Below are positions 1 through 7,682 of a stretch of DNA of 64,000 nt, in pieces (position 1 is the stretch's first letter; the number at the start of each line of letters is the position of its first letter). The stretch comes from Paraburkholderia silviterrae. Lineage in GTDB: Bacteria; Pseudomonadota; Gammaproteobacteria; Burkholderiales; Burkholderiaceae. The DNA is taken from positions 124,001-188,000 of the forward strand of contig NZ_SMRP01000003.1 in assembly GCF_004353915.1 (NCBI RefSeq). Reading direction: 5' to 3'. The notes beneath the pieces are model-generated. The model was not told the DNA's origin and made no database searches. It saw only the letters and a program-made list of their open reading frames with translations. The position numbers and the translations under genes were made by a program.

Positions 1-7
1 AGGGACA

Positions 8-430
8 ATGATGCCGGGTGGCGAGACGGCCTTGGCCGCGTGGACGGAAGCACGCTCTAGCTTCGTTCATGGCAATTACGTTGCGACGGTGCTGCTTTGC
101 CAAGGTCTTGCCGAACATATGCTTGCGGCACACCTGACCCTTGGGCTTGATGCCGAAGAGTTGCCAGACCGGGTTTCGTTCAACGACACGTTGAATCGGT
201 GCGTCGCGCGAGATGTCATCACGCAGCGGGACGCGGGCGATCTACGGCGTCTGATGAACCTACGTAATCCACTCACGCACTACCGTTCTATTGACGACCC
301 GTCGAATCTCTCTCGTCGCGTCGTGGACAGTATGATTCCGGCAGAGACTCACCTGCTTACCGATGCCACCTTCGCGATGAGTGTGGCGATTCGGTTACTG
401 GCGCTACCCGCGTTCCGATTAGGCGATTAG
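8..430 (+). CDS. HEPN-motif protein of unknown function (possibly 5'-partial)
   Basis: A 140-residue, mostly helical protein. Near residues 86-91 it has RNPLTH, which fits the R-x4-H signature of HEPN nucleases and nucleotide-binding HEPN proteins (established for that superfamily). Surrounding residues (LRRLMNLRNPLTHYR) are the usual context of that motif. No family name is assigned. The frame is open to position 2, so the true start could lie upstream of the window; ATG at 8 is simply the first one available. It sits at the visible left edge of the island, convergent with a GIY-YIG gene. A HEPN RNase role is an inference from one motif. Confidence 0.6.
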   Translation: MMPGGETALAAWTEARSSFVHGNYVATVLLCQGLAEHMLAAHLTLGLDAEELPDRVSFNDTLNRCVARDVITQRDAGDLRRLMNLRNPLTHYRSIDDPSNLSRRVVDSMIPAETHLLTDATFAMSVAIRLLALPAFRLGD

Positions 431-468
431 TGCAGTGCGGTCATCGATGTGATTGGCACGTAGATGTA

Positions 469-1017
469 TTACTTCTTGATCGATTCAACGATCTTTGAAA
501 GATTTAGTATTTCGGCATACAGGTCGTGATTCGAGATTTCCCCGAATTTTTCGTCAACATATTGAAAGTATTCAATTGCACCTTTCAGTTTCCCGCCTTG
601 CTTATTAAGTTTAGGTTCGATGATTTCAATCAGTATACCTTCGATCTCGTTCAGCGCATCAGAGTGTTTAAATCCAGAAACACCAGATTCAACAGATTGC
701 TTGTCGCTCAGTGTGCCATTCGCGTTGACATCGCGGAAGCCAATCCAGCTAAAGTATTCCCATCGGTTCCATAAAGCCCCGTTCATATGGTTTTTCAGTC
801 GCGTGAAGAGTGTTGCATTGCCGTTTCCAGCTTGGCCCACATATACGATAGCCTGATTGCGGTCATATAGGACGTATACGCCGATTTGCTCTCGGAAGTC
901 GGCAATGCATTTTCCACTTGCAGTGCCTTTCAGGTGGCCGTTGTTTCCATTTCCGCCCGAACCGCGATGAATGTATTTCTTTTCCCAGAGAAAACCGAAG
1001 TTCTTGATGATTGGCAT
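469..1017 (-). CDS. GIY-YIG nuclease-family protein
   Basis: A 182-residue protein with a GIY-YIG domain. GVY is at about residues 46-48, VYVG at 58-61, the conserved Arg at about 73 (FTRLKNH), the metal-binding Glu in the EIEGILIEI helix at about 124-126 and the late Asn in PKLNK at about 138. All signature residues are present, so it may be catalytically active. The family includes homing endonucleases, UvrC and restriction enzymes; which role applies here cannot be told. Codon use is AT-richer than the core genes, as expected for transferred DNA. It is convergent with the HEPN-motif gene, and its 5' side faces a 390-bp gap. Confidence 0.75.
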   Translation of the reverse strand: MPIIKNFGFLWEKKYIHRGSGGNGNNGHLKGTASGKCIADFREQIGVYVLYDRNQAIVYVGQAGNGNATLFTRLKNHMNGALWNRWEYFSWIGFRDVNANGTLSDKQSVESGVSGFKHSDALNEIEGILIEIIEPKLNKQGGKLKGAIEYFQYVDEKFGEISNHDLYAEILNLSKIVESIKK

Positions 1018-1410
1018 AGTTGATTGCTTCTTCTGCTATGTATGGTCCCCAATGAAAATGATACCTGAATTTCGATGGCCGGTATCTGCGATGACGGATG
1101 CCAACCGGCTACTCCGTGAGTGATTGTTGCTTTCAGTGGTGGCGATGCTTCAATGATTGTGCCTGTCACCTGTTGCACTGGACTCTAGGCACTGGTGTGC
1201 ACGGGGCCGACAGCCGCTACAGTGGCCGCGCAACGGTACGTCGCATTGATTGCGTGACTGGCCCGCGATGGTCCGCCGTCACCACTGCGGACACTGGCCG
1301 TTGTACAGTGTCGGTGACACTGTTGGCGATGGTGGTGACGGTGACAATGTTATACCCGCTGACGATGGTAGCCTGAAGTCGTGGTGCGATTGTGTGCGTG
1401 GCTGACCATT
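1018..1410. other. Intergenic gap with a small hairpin
   Basis: No convincing gene: the only frame over 60 codons (about 1098-1376, plus) has no ribosome-binding site and an unlikely composition. A perfect hairpin with 8-bp arms ACAGTGTC/GACACTGT and a 3-nt loop lies at 1305-1323; it lacks a T-run, so it is not a clear terminator. The segment is otherwise rich in short GGTGAC and CACTG repetitions of unknown meaning. Confidence 0.4.
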
Positions 1411-2259
1411 TCAGTCTGGACGTAGGCTAGGACAGATGCCACAGCCCGGCTTTCCTTTTACCGGCAGTACGTTGACGAAGCGGGCAGCCTCGCGCACATT
1501 GTCAGTCTTGGTTGTATTTGCCATGACCTGTAGTTCCTGCATAAAAATCTGATTGTTCGTCATAATGGCATAGTTATACAGGAATTTCTCTAGTGATTTC
1601 CTTTTTCGTGATCTGTCCGTTGAATGGATGTTGGGGTGCTTGTAATCAATCCACTTATCGAGGACGGATTTCAGATCGGTCACAAGTCCACCACGTCTGC
1701 TGCGAAGTTTTAAAATGTAACTCAGAAAGTCATGCTTGCTAGGCGGGCATTGATTGAAAACCACTTGTGTGGTGATCATCCGCAATGAAATCGATGAGTA
1801 TGGTATCGCGCCACGCTTTCGTGCCATCGCCTTTGTCAGGATTTCTCCTGTATCGAGGTCGATCCACTCGTCTGGTTCAACGCAGGTAACCACGTCCGAT
1901 CCTTTGGGTCTTTTCCAGCCTACGGCTTTCAATCTTGATTTCGGCACGGGCTTGTGTATGCCAGAGAATGGTTTCAGGTTGCGTGGTGTCGAACTACGAT
2001 AAACCGGTGATGCGAAGTCTGTTTCAGTGTATTTTTCTGGGACGATATAAGGATCGACGCGGACAGTTGGACCATCATACGATCCCATTTCATCATCGGG
2101 ATAAGTCCGTTTGACGAAGAGATGTGGATAATCGATGAGGTCAGGATCGACGACGGTATTTTTGATTGCTTCTGACAGTGCCTTTAATTCATTGAGGCTG
2201 TTGTGCATCTGGGTTGATATTGTTTTGCTGGCAGCGGTACAGCGAACGGACTCATGCAT
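1411..2259 (-). CDS. Island protein of unknown function
   Basis: Up to 282 residues, basic in its second half, with no domain I recognise. The C-terminus contains a CxxC (GKPGCGICPSL), and a segment near the middle (EPDEWIDLDTGEIL) looks like a conserved surface strand. Base composition is low-GC like the neighbouring GIY-YIG gene. The start is uncertain: ATG at 2259 and ATG at 2208 (MHNSLNEL) are both possible and neither has a clear ribosome-binding site. A second open frame (2184-2453) overlaps its 5' end, so a frameshift or a mis-set start is possible. No function proposed. Confidence 0.55.
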   Translation of the reverse strand: MHESVRCTAASKTISTQMHNSLNELKALSEAIKNTVVDPDLIDYPHLFVKRTYPDDEMGSYDGPTVRVDPYIVPEKYTETDFASPVYRSSTPRNLKPFSGIHKPVPKSRLKAVGWKRPKGSDVVTCVEPDEWIDLDTGEILTKAMARKRGAIPYSSISLRMITTQVVFNQCPPSKHDFLSYILKLRSRRGGLVTDLKSVLDKWIDYKHPNIHSTDRSRKRKSLEKFLYNYAIMTNNQIFMQELQVMANTTKTDNVREAARFVNVLPVKGKPGCGICPSLRPD

Positions 2260-2453
2260 TCAACGACAGGTCTTAGTGCCGAGGTCATTCGCATTCGGCT
2301 CCAAATGCCGAGCAGGTTGTTCTGAAAAACTGCGGTTTTACCGCATCTTTTGAAATTGAAAATCCTTATCCAGTAAGGCTTTGCGGGATTTCCATGTAAT
2401 ACATATACATCAACGAAGAATGATGACTTGTCGTCGATGTGAAGTTCCGGCAT
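2184..2453 (-). CDS. Small open frame upstream, possible 5' part of the next gene
   Basis: An 89-codon frame starting at ATG 2453 with TAGGA just upstream. The first 60 residues (MPELHIDDKSSFFVDVYVLHG, continuing with many aromatic and basic residues) look protein-like; the last 30 look like random translation. It overlaps the 5' end of the minus-strand unknown gene by about 75 bp in another frame. Either it is an independent small gene or the two are one gene broken by a frameshift near 2190-2260. The sequence alone does not decide this. Confidence 0.25.
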   Translation of the reverse strand: MPELHIDDKSSFFVDVYVLHGNPAKPYWIRIFNFKRCGKTAVFQNNLLGIWSRMRMTSALRPVVECMSPFAVPLPAKQYQPRCTTASMN

Positions 2454-2490
2454 GTCCTATTTATCCGAAGGAACCAGTTTGCGTGATGGC

Positions 2491-3516
2491 TGACGCGCAG
2501 CGGCGGCCAGCAACGTACTCGGACGCGCAGCGGACGAGAAAAGATTGTTCATCGATCAGGACCTGATTGCTTCTTCATCGCCGCCCGATTGATGAACAAG
2601 AACCGGTGCCTCCGGCCCCGGTGGATCGCTGCCACTTCGTGCTTTGGAATCCAGTTGGACTTCATTTCTAACGCCTGCGATGTGCAGGCGGGTCGCTCCC
2701 CTCGGTCGCTCCCGTACCAATCCTTTATTTCATGACGAGTTGATGCGCTGAATGAGGACTGGTTGATTTCCTTCTGGATCTGAAGTTGACCGATCAAGAT
2801 CGGGTCTTGTTCGGCGACATGTCAGCACCAACTTCGGCCTGCGGCTTCCCTGAATCGCCGTCGCGCTGCGCCGTCGAATTCATGAACTGATCTTCATTCG
2901 GCGGCAGGTCAGTTCGTCCGCTACGCGTCCGAACACGTCGCTGGCCCTCGCTGCGCTCGGACCATCACGTGAAACTGGTCGAGGTCGCAGATGAGGGGCG
3001 GTTCTTCCTGCTCATTACCTGTCTTGATTGGTCATCATTTCGGCTGGTCCAGCTACATCTCATCGACAACGCCGGTCGGCCTGCGGCCTCCGTATGAATC
3101 GCCGCCACTTCGTGCCGTCGAATTCATAACTCGTTGATGTGACAATCGAAGATCGACTGGCTTTCTGCTTGTTCCTGAACTTCGTTGTGCCCGATAGGTT
3201 CTGATCGGTCACATCTGGCGCGATTGGTGATCGACAAACCTCGGCCTGCGGCCTTCACATGAATTGCGGCCACTTCGTGCAATCGAATTCACGAACACCG
3301 CAGAACTTCATTCGTGAACAAATCTCGGACGCTGCGCGTCCCACGTTGCTGGCCTCCGCTGCTCTACGGCCATTACGTGTGAACTGGTCGAAGTGACGTG
3401 CAAGTACCCGGTTGCTTCCTGCTTGTTTCCTACCTCAGTGGATCGCGATCAGGTTTGATCGGATTTCTGCCGCATCGCCGCTCCTACTTGCACTCATCGC
3501 TTCGGCCTGCGGCCTT
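2491..3516. repeat. Cluster of imperfect dispersed repeats in gene-free DNA
   Basis: About 1.4 kb (2454-3902) holds no credible gene. Within it at least three motif families recur. Family A (about 54 bp, beginning TCGGCCTGCGGC and ending TCGAATTCA-YRAAC) is at 2834-2886, 3076-3130 and 3241-3295, with partial copies at 2609-2650 and 3502-3516. Family B (a GGACGC-TGC-GCGTCC-like hairpin, then ACGTYGCTGGCC and a GTGAACTGGTCGA-like end) is at 2915-2987 and 3325-3395, with an inverted copy at 2491-2537. Family C (CTTCCTGCTTG-like, then TGATCGG) is at about 3001-3040, 3160-3215 and 3412-3470. Many units contain short GC hairpins such as GGCC-TGC-GGCC. Spacing is irregular (165-261 bp). Function unknown. 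Confidence 0.7.
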
Positions 3517-3902
3517 GGTGCGTGTGCTGGTCGATGTCACCGCAAACCGGTACTTGCCGGTGATTGCGAATCAGCGACCTGTTGGTCATTGATCGGCGCG
3601 ATGGCGAAGCGCGAATCCAATGAAGTGCCTTTGTGGCGCGACAATCAAGGGAGGGGGGAGGTGTCTTGCAGAAGCTGCGCAGGGTGGCAGCCGTAGAACA
3701 ACTTGGCTCACCAGTGAACACTGGCAAATCAAACTGAAGTGACATTATATCACGGATGCTACCCCTTTGTCCATCAGTTGCTTCGTTACCCGAATCATTC
3801 AGTTGACGTGTCGTCGGGTTCAGGAGCGTGGCGCGACCGAAGGGCGCGATCCATGATGTTCAACTGGTACCACTTGGTTCCGATGTCGGACTGGCGGCGG
3901 CA

Positions 3903-4622
3903 TCAGCAGTTTAGGATGTAGCCGTCCGCGATGGTCCACGCTGTCGTCAACACCTTGACCGCATCTGCTTCAGGGACGACTTCGGGTTCTCCGTGACGTG
4001 GCGCTTGCGCCGCCTTTTCCAGTAGCCTTGTGGCAGACTCGTCGCATCCAGCGATCTCGCGCAGGGTCTTCCATTGCGTCGCCTTGTCCTTCGGGTCCAG
4101 TGATCGGGTAACGATGCAGTGCTGTCGTAGCGATTCGATGGCCCGATAGCAGTGAAACGCCACATCGTCTGGCTCCTTCATCGCGGTTATAAGGTCCCGC
4201 AAGCAACGGTGGAGGAAGACGCCAGATTCGCCGATAAGCTTCGGACGCATGGCCGCTATTCGAGCGTCTAGATCGACCTCCCGGTGTAGTTCGCTAATGC
4301 ATGGAACGTTGATGCCGAAGACGATATCAAGGCCCACTTCCGAGCAAATTGCGCGCCGTATCTCGACATCGTAGGTAAGGCCCAGAACGTAGCCCACCAT
4401 GTCCATCTCCAACTGGACCAGATTCTTGACAACATTCCGCAGGTCCAGCGGGTTCCATTCAACTTCGGTTTCCACCCATACGGCAACCTGATTCAGAAGA
4501 ATTCGAACGTCCGCTTTCGCATCGACACCGGATGCCACATGCCTGAACTTCGCTGAGATGCGGCGATCCGGGACCTGTGCCCGTTCGGGATGGACCATGC
4601 CATCAAGGAAGTATCGGTACAC
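3903..4622 (-). CDS. Helical island protein of unknown function
   Basis: A 239-residue protein starting at GTG 4622, only 17 bp after the stop of the upstream gene (4640-5341), so the two are probably co-transcribed. It is rich in helices; a segment near residue 155 (AFHCYRAIESLRQHCI) resembles a helix often seen in large HEPN-like hypothetical proteins, and a late RHGE follows. I cannot assign a family. The C-terminus (AWTIADGYILNC) is amphipathic. The pairing of two predominantly helical unknowns resembles two-gene accessory modules, but that is only suggestive. Confidence 0.6.
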   Translation of the reverse strand: MYRYFLDGMVHPERAQVPDRRISAKFRHVASGVDAKADVRILLNQVAVWVETEVEWNPLDLRNVVKNLVQLEMDMVGYVLGLTYDVEIRRAICSEVGLDIVFGINVPCISELHREVDLDARIAAMRPKLIGESGVFLHRCLRDLITAMKEPDDVAFHCYRAIESLRQHCIVTRSLDPKDKATQWKTLREIAGCDESATRLLEKAAQAPRHGEPEVVPEADAVKVLTTAWTIADGYILNC

Positions 4623-4639
4623 GTGTAGTGCTCACCCGT

Positions 4640-5341
4640 TCAACCATCGATTCCGTCATACGCGAGAACGCGGGGATTCTCGACGCGCTCCCAGTTCGCC
4701 AAGGCGGAAGTCAGCCCTTTCGCATGTCGATCCAAGATGCCGTCACCGCCATCCAGTTGCGGCGTCAGCAGTCGTATCGATGTCCATAGGCGACGCACGT
4801 GCTGTACCGAATCGGGAAGTAGATAGGCGTCGGGTGACAGGCGAGACGCATACTTTCGCATAAGCATTCGTGCTCTTGGATGCGGGTGCCCGCCAACTTC
4901 ACAATGATGCCAATACTCTTGATCGCGGAAAACTCCGCCTGACGCCTTGCGCATAGCCTGCGGCGTGAACTGCCGACGTAGGGCTGCCGGGTCTGCGCCG
5001 TACCATTTTTTAAGCTGCGACGGGTCAGCATAGGCTTGGAACGCGAGATATTCGATCTCGATAAGTTGCCTGAGAAGTGTTCCTGCCGGGTACTCTCGCT
5101 TTGACCGAAGAAGCATCACAATCCCACTTGTAAGCTCCGACGCAAGGTTGACTAGAAGGGCCGCAGCAAGGAGTCGGTCGCTTTTGAAGAGATCGCCCGC
5201 GACTAGCAATTCGTCACCGATTCCGCTAAACGCAACGGACGCCGATTCAAGTACTTCATAGCGCGATGCAACAATGTCGGTGTTTGCTGCCGCAGCCATG
5301 AACGACTCGATCACGTCTAAACCATTCGAACCTGAACTCAT
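4640..5341 (-). CDS. Helical island protein, DUF5677-like in appearance
   Basis: A 233-residue protein if started at ATG 5341 (MSSGSNGLD); a longer frame to 5449 exists, but its first 36 residues look non-coding. The middle (GTLLRQLIEIEYLAFQAYADP) resembles the helical core of DUF5677-type proteins, which are HEPN-like and of unknown function; this match is from memory and moderate. A following HCEVGGHPHPRARML segment is His-rich. It is first in a likely two-gene operon with the gene ending at 3903 and is divergent from the serine recombinase, sharing a roughly 200-bp promoter region. Confidence 0.6.
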   Translation of the reverse strand: MSSGSNGLDVIESFMAAAANTDIVASRYEVLESASVAFSGIGDELLVAGDLFKSDRLLAAALLVNLASELTSGIVMLLRSKREYPAGTLLRQLIEIEYLAFQAYADPSQLKKWYGADPAALRRQFTPQAMRKASGGVFRDQEYWHHCEVGGHPHPRARMLMRKYASRLSPDAYLLPDSVQHVRRLWTSIRLLTPQLDGGDGILDRHAKGLTSALANWERVENPRVLAYDGIDG

Positions 5342-5476
5342 GTCGATGGGTGGCTGGAATCTGAAAAGTCTGATTATCCTCTTGTCGTTCAGGTTTCGGT
5401 GCGTCGGCGAAGGGCTTATCCATGTCCGAAATCGAGTGTTTCGGTACATCCATCTTTCGAGTGTCCAAAAAATAGC

Positions 5477-5511
5477 TTGCGTGCGTTTCGTACACCCTGT
5501 ACAATTCGTAC
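5477..5511 (+). promoter_or_regulatory. Promoter for the serine recombinase, with GTAC repeats
   Basis: A -35-like TTGCGT (5477-5482) is separated by exactly 17 bp from a -10-like TACAAT (5500-5505), 34 bp before the recombinase ATG. Three GTAC tetramers at 5490, 5499 and 5508 recur at a 9-bp step across the -10 region and could be an operator or recombinase-binding site. Confidence 0.55.
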
Positions 5512-5538
5512 TCCCATTACGGACATATCAAGGTGCCA

Positions 5539-6213
5539 ATGACACGAATCTTCGCTTACTGCCGGGTATCGACCACCGACCAGACGACGGACAATCAAGT
5601 ACAAGAAATCGAAGCAGCCGGATTCTCAGTAGCGAAGCAACGCGTCATAACCGAAACAGTCAGTGGGTCGGTTCCAGCCTTCGATCGGAAGGGCTTCGCG
5701 AAGCTGGTGGACCGTCTGGAAGACTCTGATGTACTCATCGTGACGAAGCTCGATAGGCTTGGCCGAAACGCCATCGATGTTCGGTCCACGGTCGAACGAC
5801 TGGCGTCCATCGGTGTTCGCGTTCACTGCCTCGCGCTTGGCGGCGTGGACCTGACCAGCGCAGCGGGGAAGATGACGATGGGTGTGATTAGCGCCGTCGC
5901 TGAATTCGAACGCGACTTGCTGATTGAGCGTACTCAAGCCGGTCTTCGTCGCGCAAAGGCAGAAGGGAAGACGTTCGGGCGTCCGTCCGCACTTTCCGAA
6001 GCGCAGCGTTCGACCGTCATCGACCAACTGAATGCCGGTTTGTCGGTCGCACAGATTGCCCGAGAGATGAAGACCAGCCGTCAGACCATCATGCGTGTCC
6101 GTGCCGGAATGGCTGTTGAGAACGAATCGGTCGAACAAGGCCAGCTTGGACCAGACGGCGTCCCGTGCGCACTGGTTGACTGGCCTGATCGCCGGAAGTC
6201 GCGCGGCGCATAA
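5539..6213 (+). CDS. Serine recombinase (resolvase/invertase family)
   Basis: A 224-residue small serine recombinase. The catalytic Ser is in the YCRVST motif near residue 10. The conserved resolvase blocks TKLDRLGRN and [26 protein letters not shown] follow, and the C-terminal helix-turn-helix is near residues 165-190 ([19 protein letters not shown]). ATG 5539 is chosen over GTG 5533 because it gives the standard resolvase N-terminus. The family cuts and rejoins DNA at short crossover sites. The protein extends about 30 residues past the usual end. No res or inversion site was identified, though the 9-bp GTAC repeats in its promoter are a candidate binding region. It is probably a mobility gene of the island or a nested element. 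Confidence 0.9.
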   Translation: MTRIFAYCRVSTTDQTTDNQVQEIEAAGFSVAKQRVITETVSGSVPAFDRKGFAKLVDRLEDSDVLIVTKLDRLGRNAIDVRSTVERLASIGVRVHCLALGGVDLTSAAGKMTMGVISAVAEFERDLLIERTQAGLRRAKAEGKTFGRPSALSEAQRSTVIDQLNAGLSVAQIAREMKTSRQTIMRVRAGMAVENESVEQGQLGPDGVPCALVDWPDRRKSRGA

Positions 6214-6301
6214 AAGCGAGCCGTAGGATCGTCATCGGGGATGACAGCGGCGTCCGCTGCGAAGTTGATTACTTGTTACCAGAGGCCAAAGGGCTGCACC
6301 C

Positions 6302-6985
6302 GTGACGTTCACGGAACAACAATTCAAAACAGTTGATCGCATGGAACACAAGAACCAGTTGATACAAAGGGTGATTGATCGATTTCTCGGGGAGTTCGGC
6401 ATGGTTTCGCGCCGAACGTCGAAGGTACTAGCGTGGAACCTTGGGCCAAAAACGGGAATCGTCCTGCAAATCGATCAGCCGTCTCGGGGAGCCGCATATG
6501 TTTGGCTGCCCTATCCCCCAGACGGGCAGACGATCCCGGAGATCGCATTTGAGTACCCCGCTGAGTCCGGTCGGCACAGCAACACCTACCCGTCTCCCGG
6601 ACTCAGTCGAGGGTTTCCAGCACTCAAGCTCCTCATAACGACGGAAGCGGAACTGCACGATACAGTCGCATTCGTAAAGGCACTGCGAGACGCTGCGCCC
6701 TTACCGGATGTGTGCCGCCAAATCGTAGAACCGGCTATGCCGTTGTCAGTGGATGCTTCGCAAATGCCGGAAGCCCTTCCGCCCGCGCCACGGCGAGAGG
6801 CGATTCCAAGGGTGGTGCAACGTGAGGTTTGGCAGCGCGATGCCGGACGCTGTGTGGAATGTGGAACCCGTGAAAAGCTCTGCTTCGATCACATCGTTCC
6901 GTTTTCGCGAGGCGGAAGCAACACTGTGAGAAATATCCAGTTGCTGTGCGAGGGCTGCAATTTGACGAAGGGCAATCGAATCTAA
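6302..6985 (+). CDS. HNH endonuclease-domain protein
   Basis: A 227-residue protein starting at GTG 6302. The C-terminal 60 residues form a zinc-type HNH domain: CxEC (RCVEC), DHIVPFSRGG with the HNH histidine, NIQLLC for the central Asn, and CEGCNLTKG for the second CxxC. The N-terminal 130 residues carry no domain I know and may bind DNA or sense a ligand; a proline-rich linker (ALPPAPRRE) separates the two. Such fusions are common among restriction-like and phage-associated nucleases. It is downstream of the serine recombinase in the same orientation, with an 88-bp gap. Substrate unknown. Confidence 0.8.
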   Translation: MTFTEQQFKTVDRMEHKNQLIQRVIDRFLGEFGMVSRRTSKVLAWNLGPKTGIVLQIDQPSRGAAYVWLPYPPDGQTIPEIAFEYPAESGRHSNTYPSPGLSRGFPALKLLITTEAELHDTVAFVKALRDAAPLPDVCRQIVEPAMPLSVDASQMPEALPPAPRREAIPRVVQREVWQRDAGRCVECGTREKLCFDHIVPFSRGGSNTVRNIQLLCEGCNLTKGNRI

Positions 6986-7190
6986 TTGCTCCCGGCACGT
7001 TCTACCCGTCGCCGAACCCAGAACTGGGCGAGTTGGATTCACCTTGCCGACCCGAAACGTCAAGAACGGCTAAAACGGAGATGAATGTCGTGCCTCACGG
7101 GCCGTGCAGACCGCGTCAAAGCGCAAAGGGCAGCCGTCAGTGAGTCATACGGGCGCGGAAATTGGTGGATGTTTGATAGTCAACGCCCTG

Positions 7191-7493
7191 TTACCCGGAC
7201 AGTTCGTCGATAAGGGCGAGGACCTTGGCGCGTTGCTTCTTATTCAGGCGGTGAAATTTCAGAAGCAGATCGGCTTCGTCATCATCGACTGAATGAAGGT
7301 AGGCGACCGGAACGCCCAACACTGCTGCGATTCGTTCGACAAGCGGTGCGTCAGGGACGCGTTTTCCAACCTCATAGCGATTCATCCGTGCGCTGGCCGA
7401 CATCGGATCAAGTCCGGCTTCGATTCCAAGCCGTTCTTGAGATAGTCCGATGCGTAGGCGTGCTGCCTTGAGCCGTTGAGCGAAAACCGACAT
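7191..7493 (-). CDS. XRE-family transcriptional repressor
   Basis: A 100-residue Cro/CI-type regulator. The helix-turn-helix is at about residues 5-60 (FAQRLKAARLRIGLSQERLG and PDAPLVERIAAVLGVPVAYL), followed by a short helical tail typical of dimerising XRE proteins. ATG 7493 is chosen because it gives the standard MSVFAQRLK start; an upstream extension to 7742 looks non-coding. It is divergent from the zinc-ribbon/LprI gene at 7683, and a perfect palindrome (7547-7567) lies between the two, so it probably represses itself and its neighbour. Confidence 0.85.
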   Translation of the reverse strand: MSVFAQRLKAARLRIGLSQERLGIEAGLDPMSASARMNRYEVGKRVPDAPLVERIAAVLGVPVAYLHSVDDDEADLLLKFHRLNKKQRAKVLALIDELSG

Positions 7494-7546
7494 GCTTGCC
7501 TTCAAGTAGCTGAAGACAAAGATCGTCAGGTTTTGGCTCGTCTCAA

Positions 7547-7567
7547 ATACTACCGATTTGGTAGTAT
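7547..7567. promoter_or_regulatory. Palindromic operator, probable XRE binding site
   Basis: Perfect inverted repeat with 8-bp arms ATACTACC/GGTAGTAT around a 5-nt spacer GATTT, 54 bp upstream of the XRE start and about 115 bp upstream of the divergent gene. Size and symmetry fit a Cro/CI-type dimer site. Binding is inferred. Confidence 0.7.
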
Positions 7568-7682
7568 GCGTATCCGCAGCGCGATTCGGTCTCAGCAAGT
7601 CGAGGGATGTCGCTATCGGGTAAGGCCGGTGAGTTTCACAAAGTGCGAACCGGCAGCCCGCATCAAAACGAGGAAGACCTAT

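Noticed and set aside
1098-1376. 92-codon open frame between two island genes
   Set aside because: No ribosome-binding site, unusual Cys/Trp/Thr-rich composition, and no family resemblance.
2491-3516. CRISPR array
   Set aside because: Repeats are imperfect, in both orientations, of several types, and separated by 165-261 bp; no cas genes are present.
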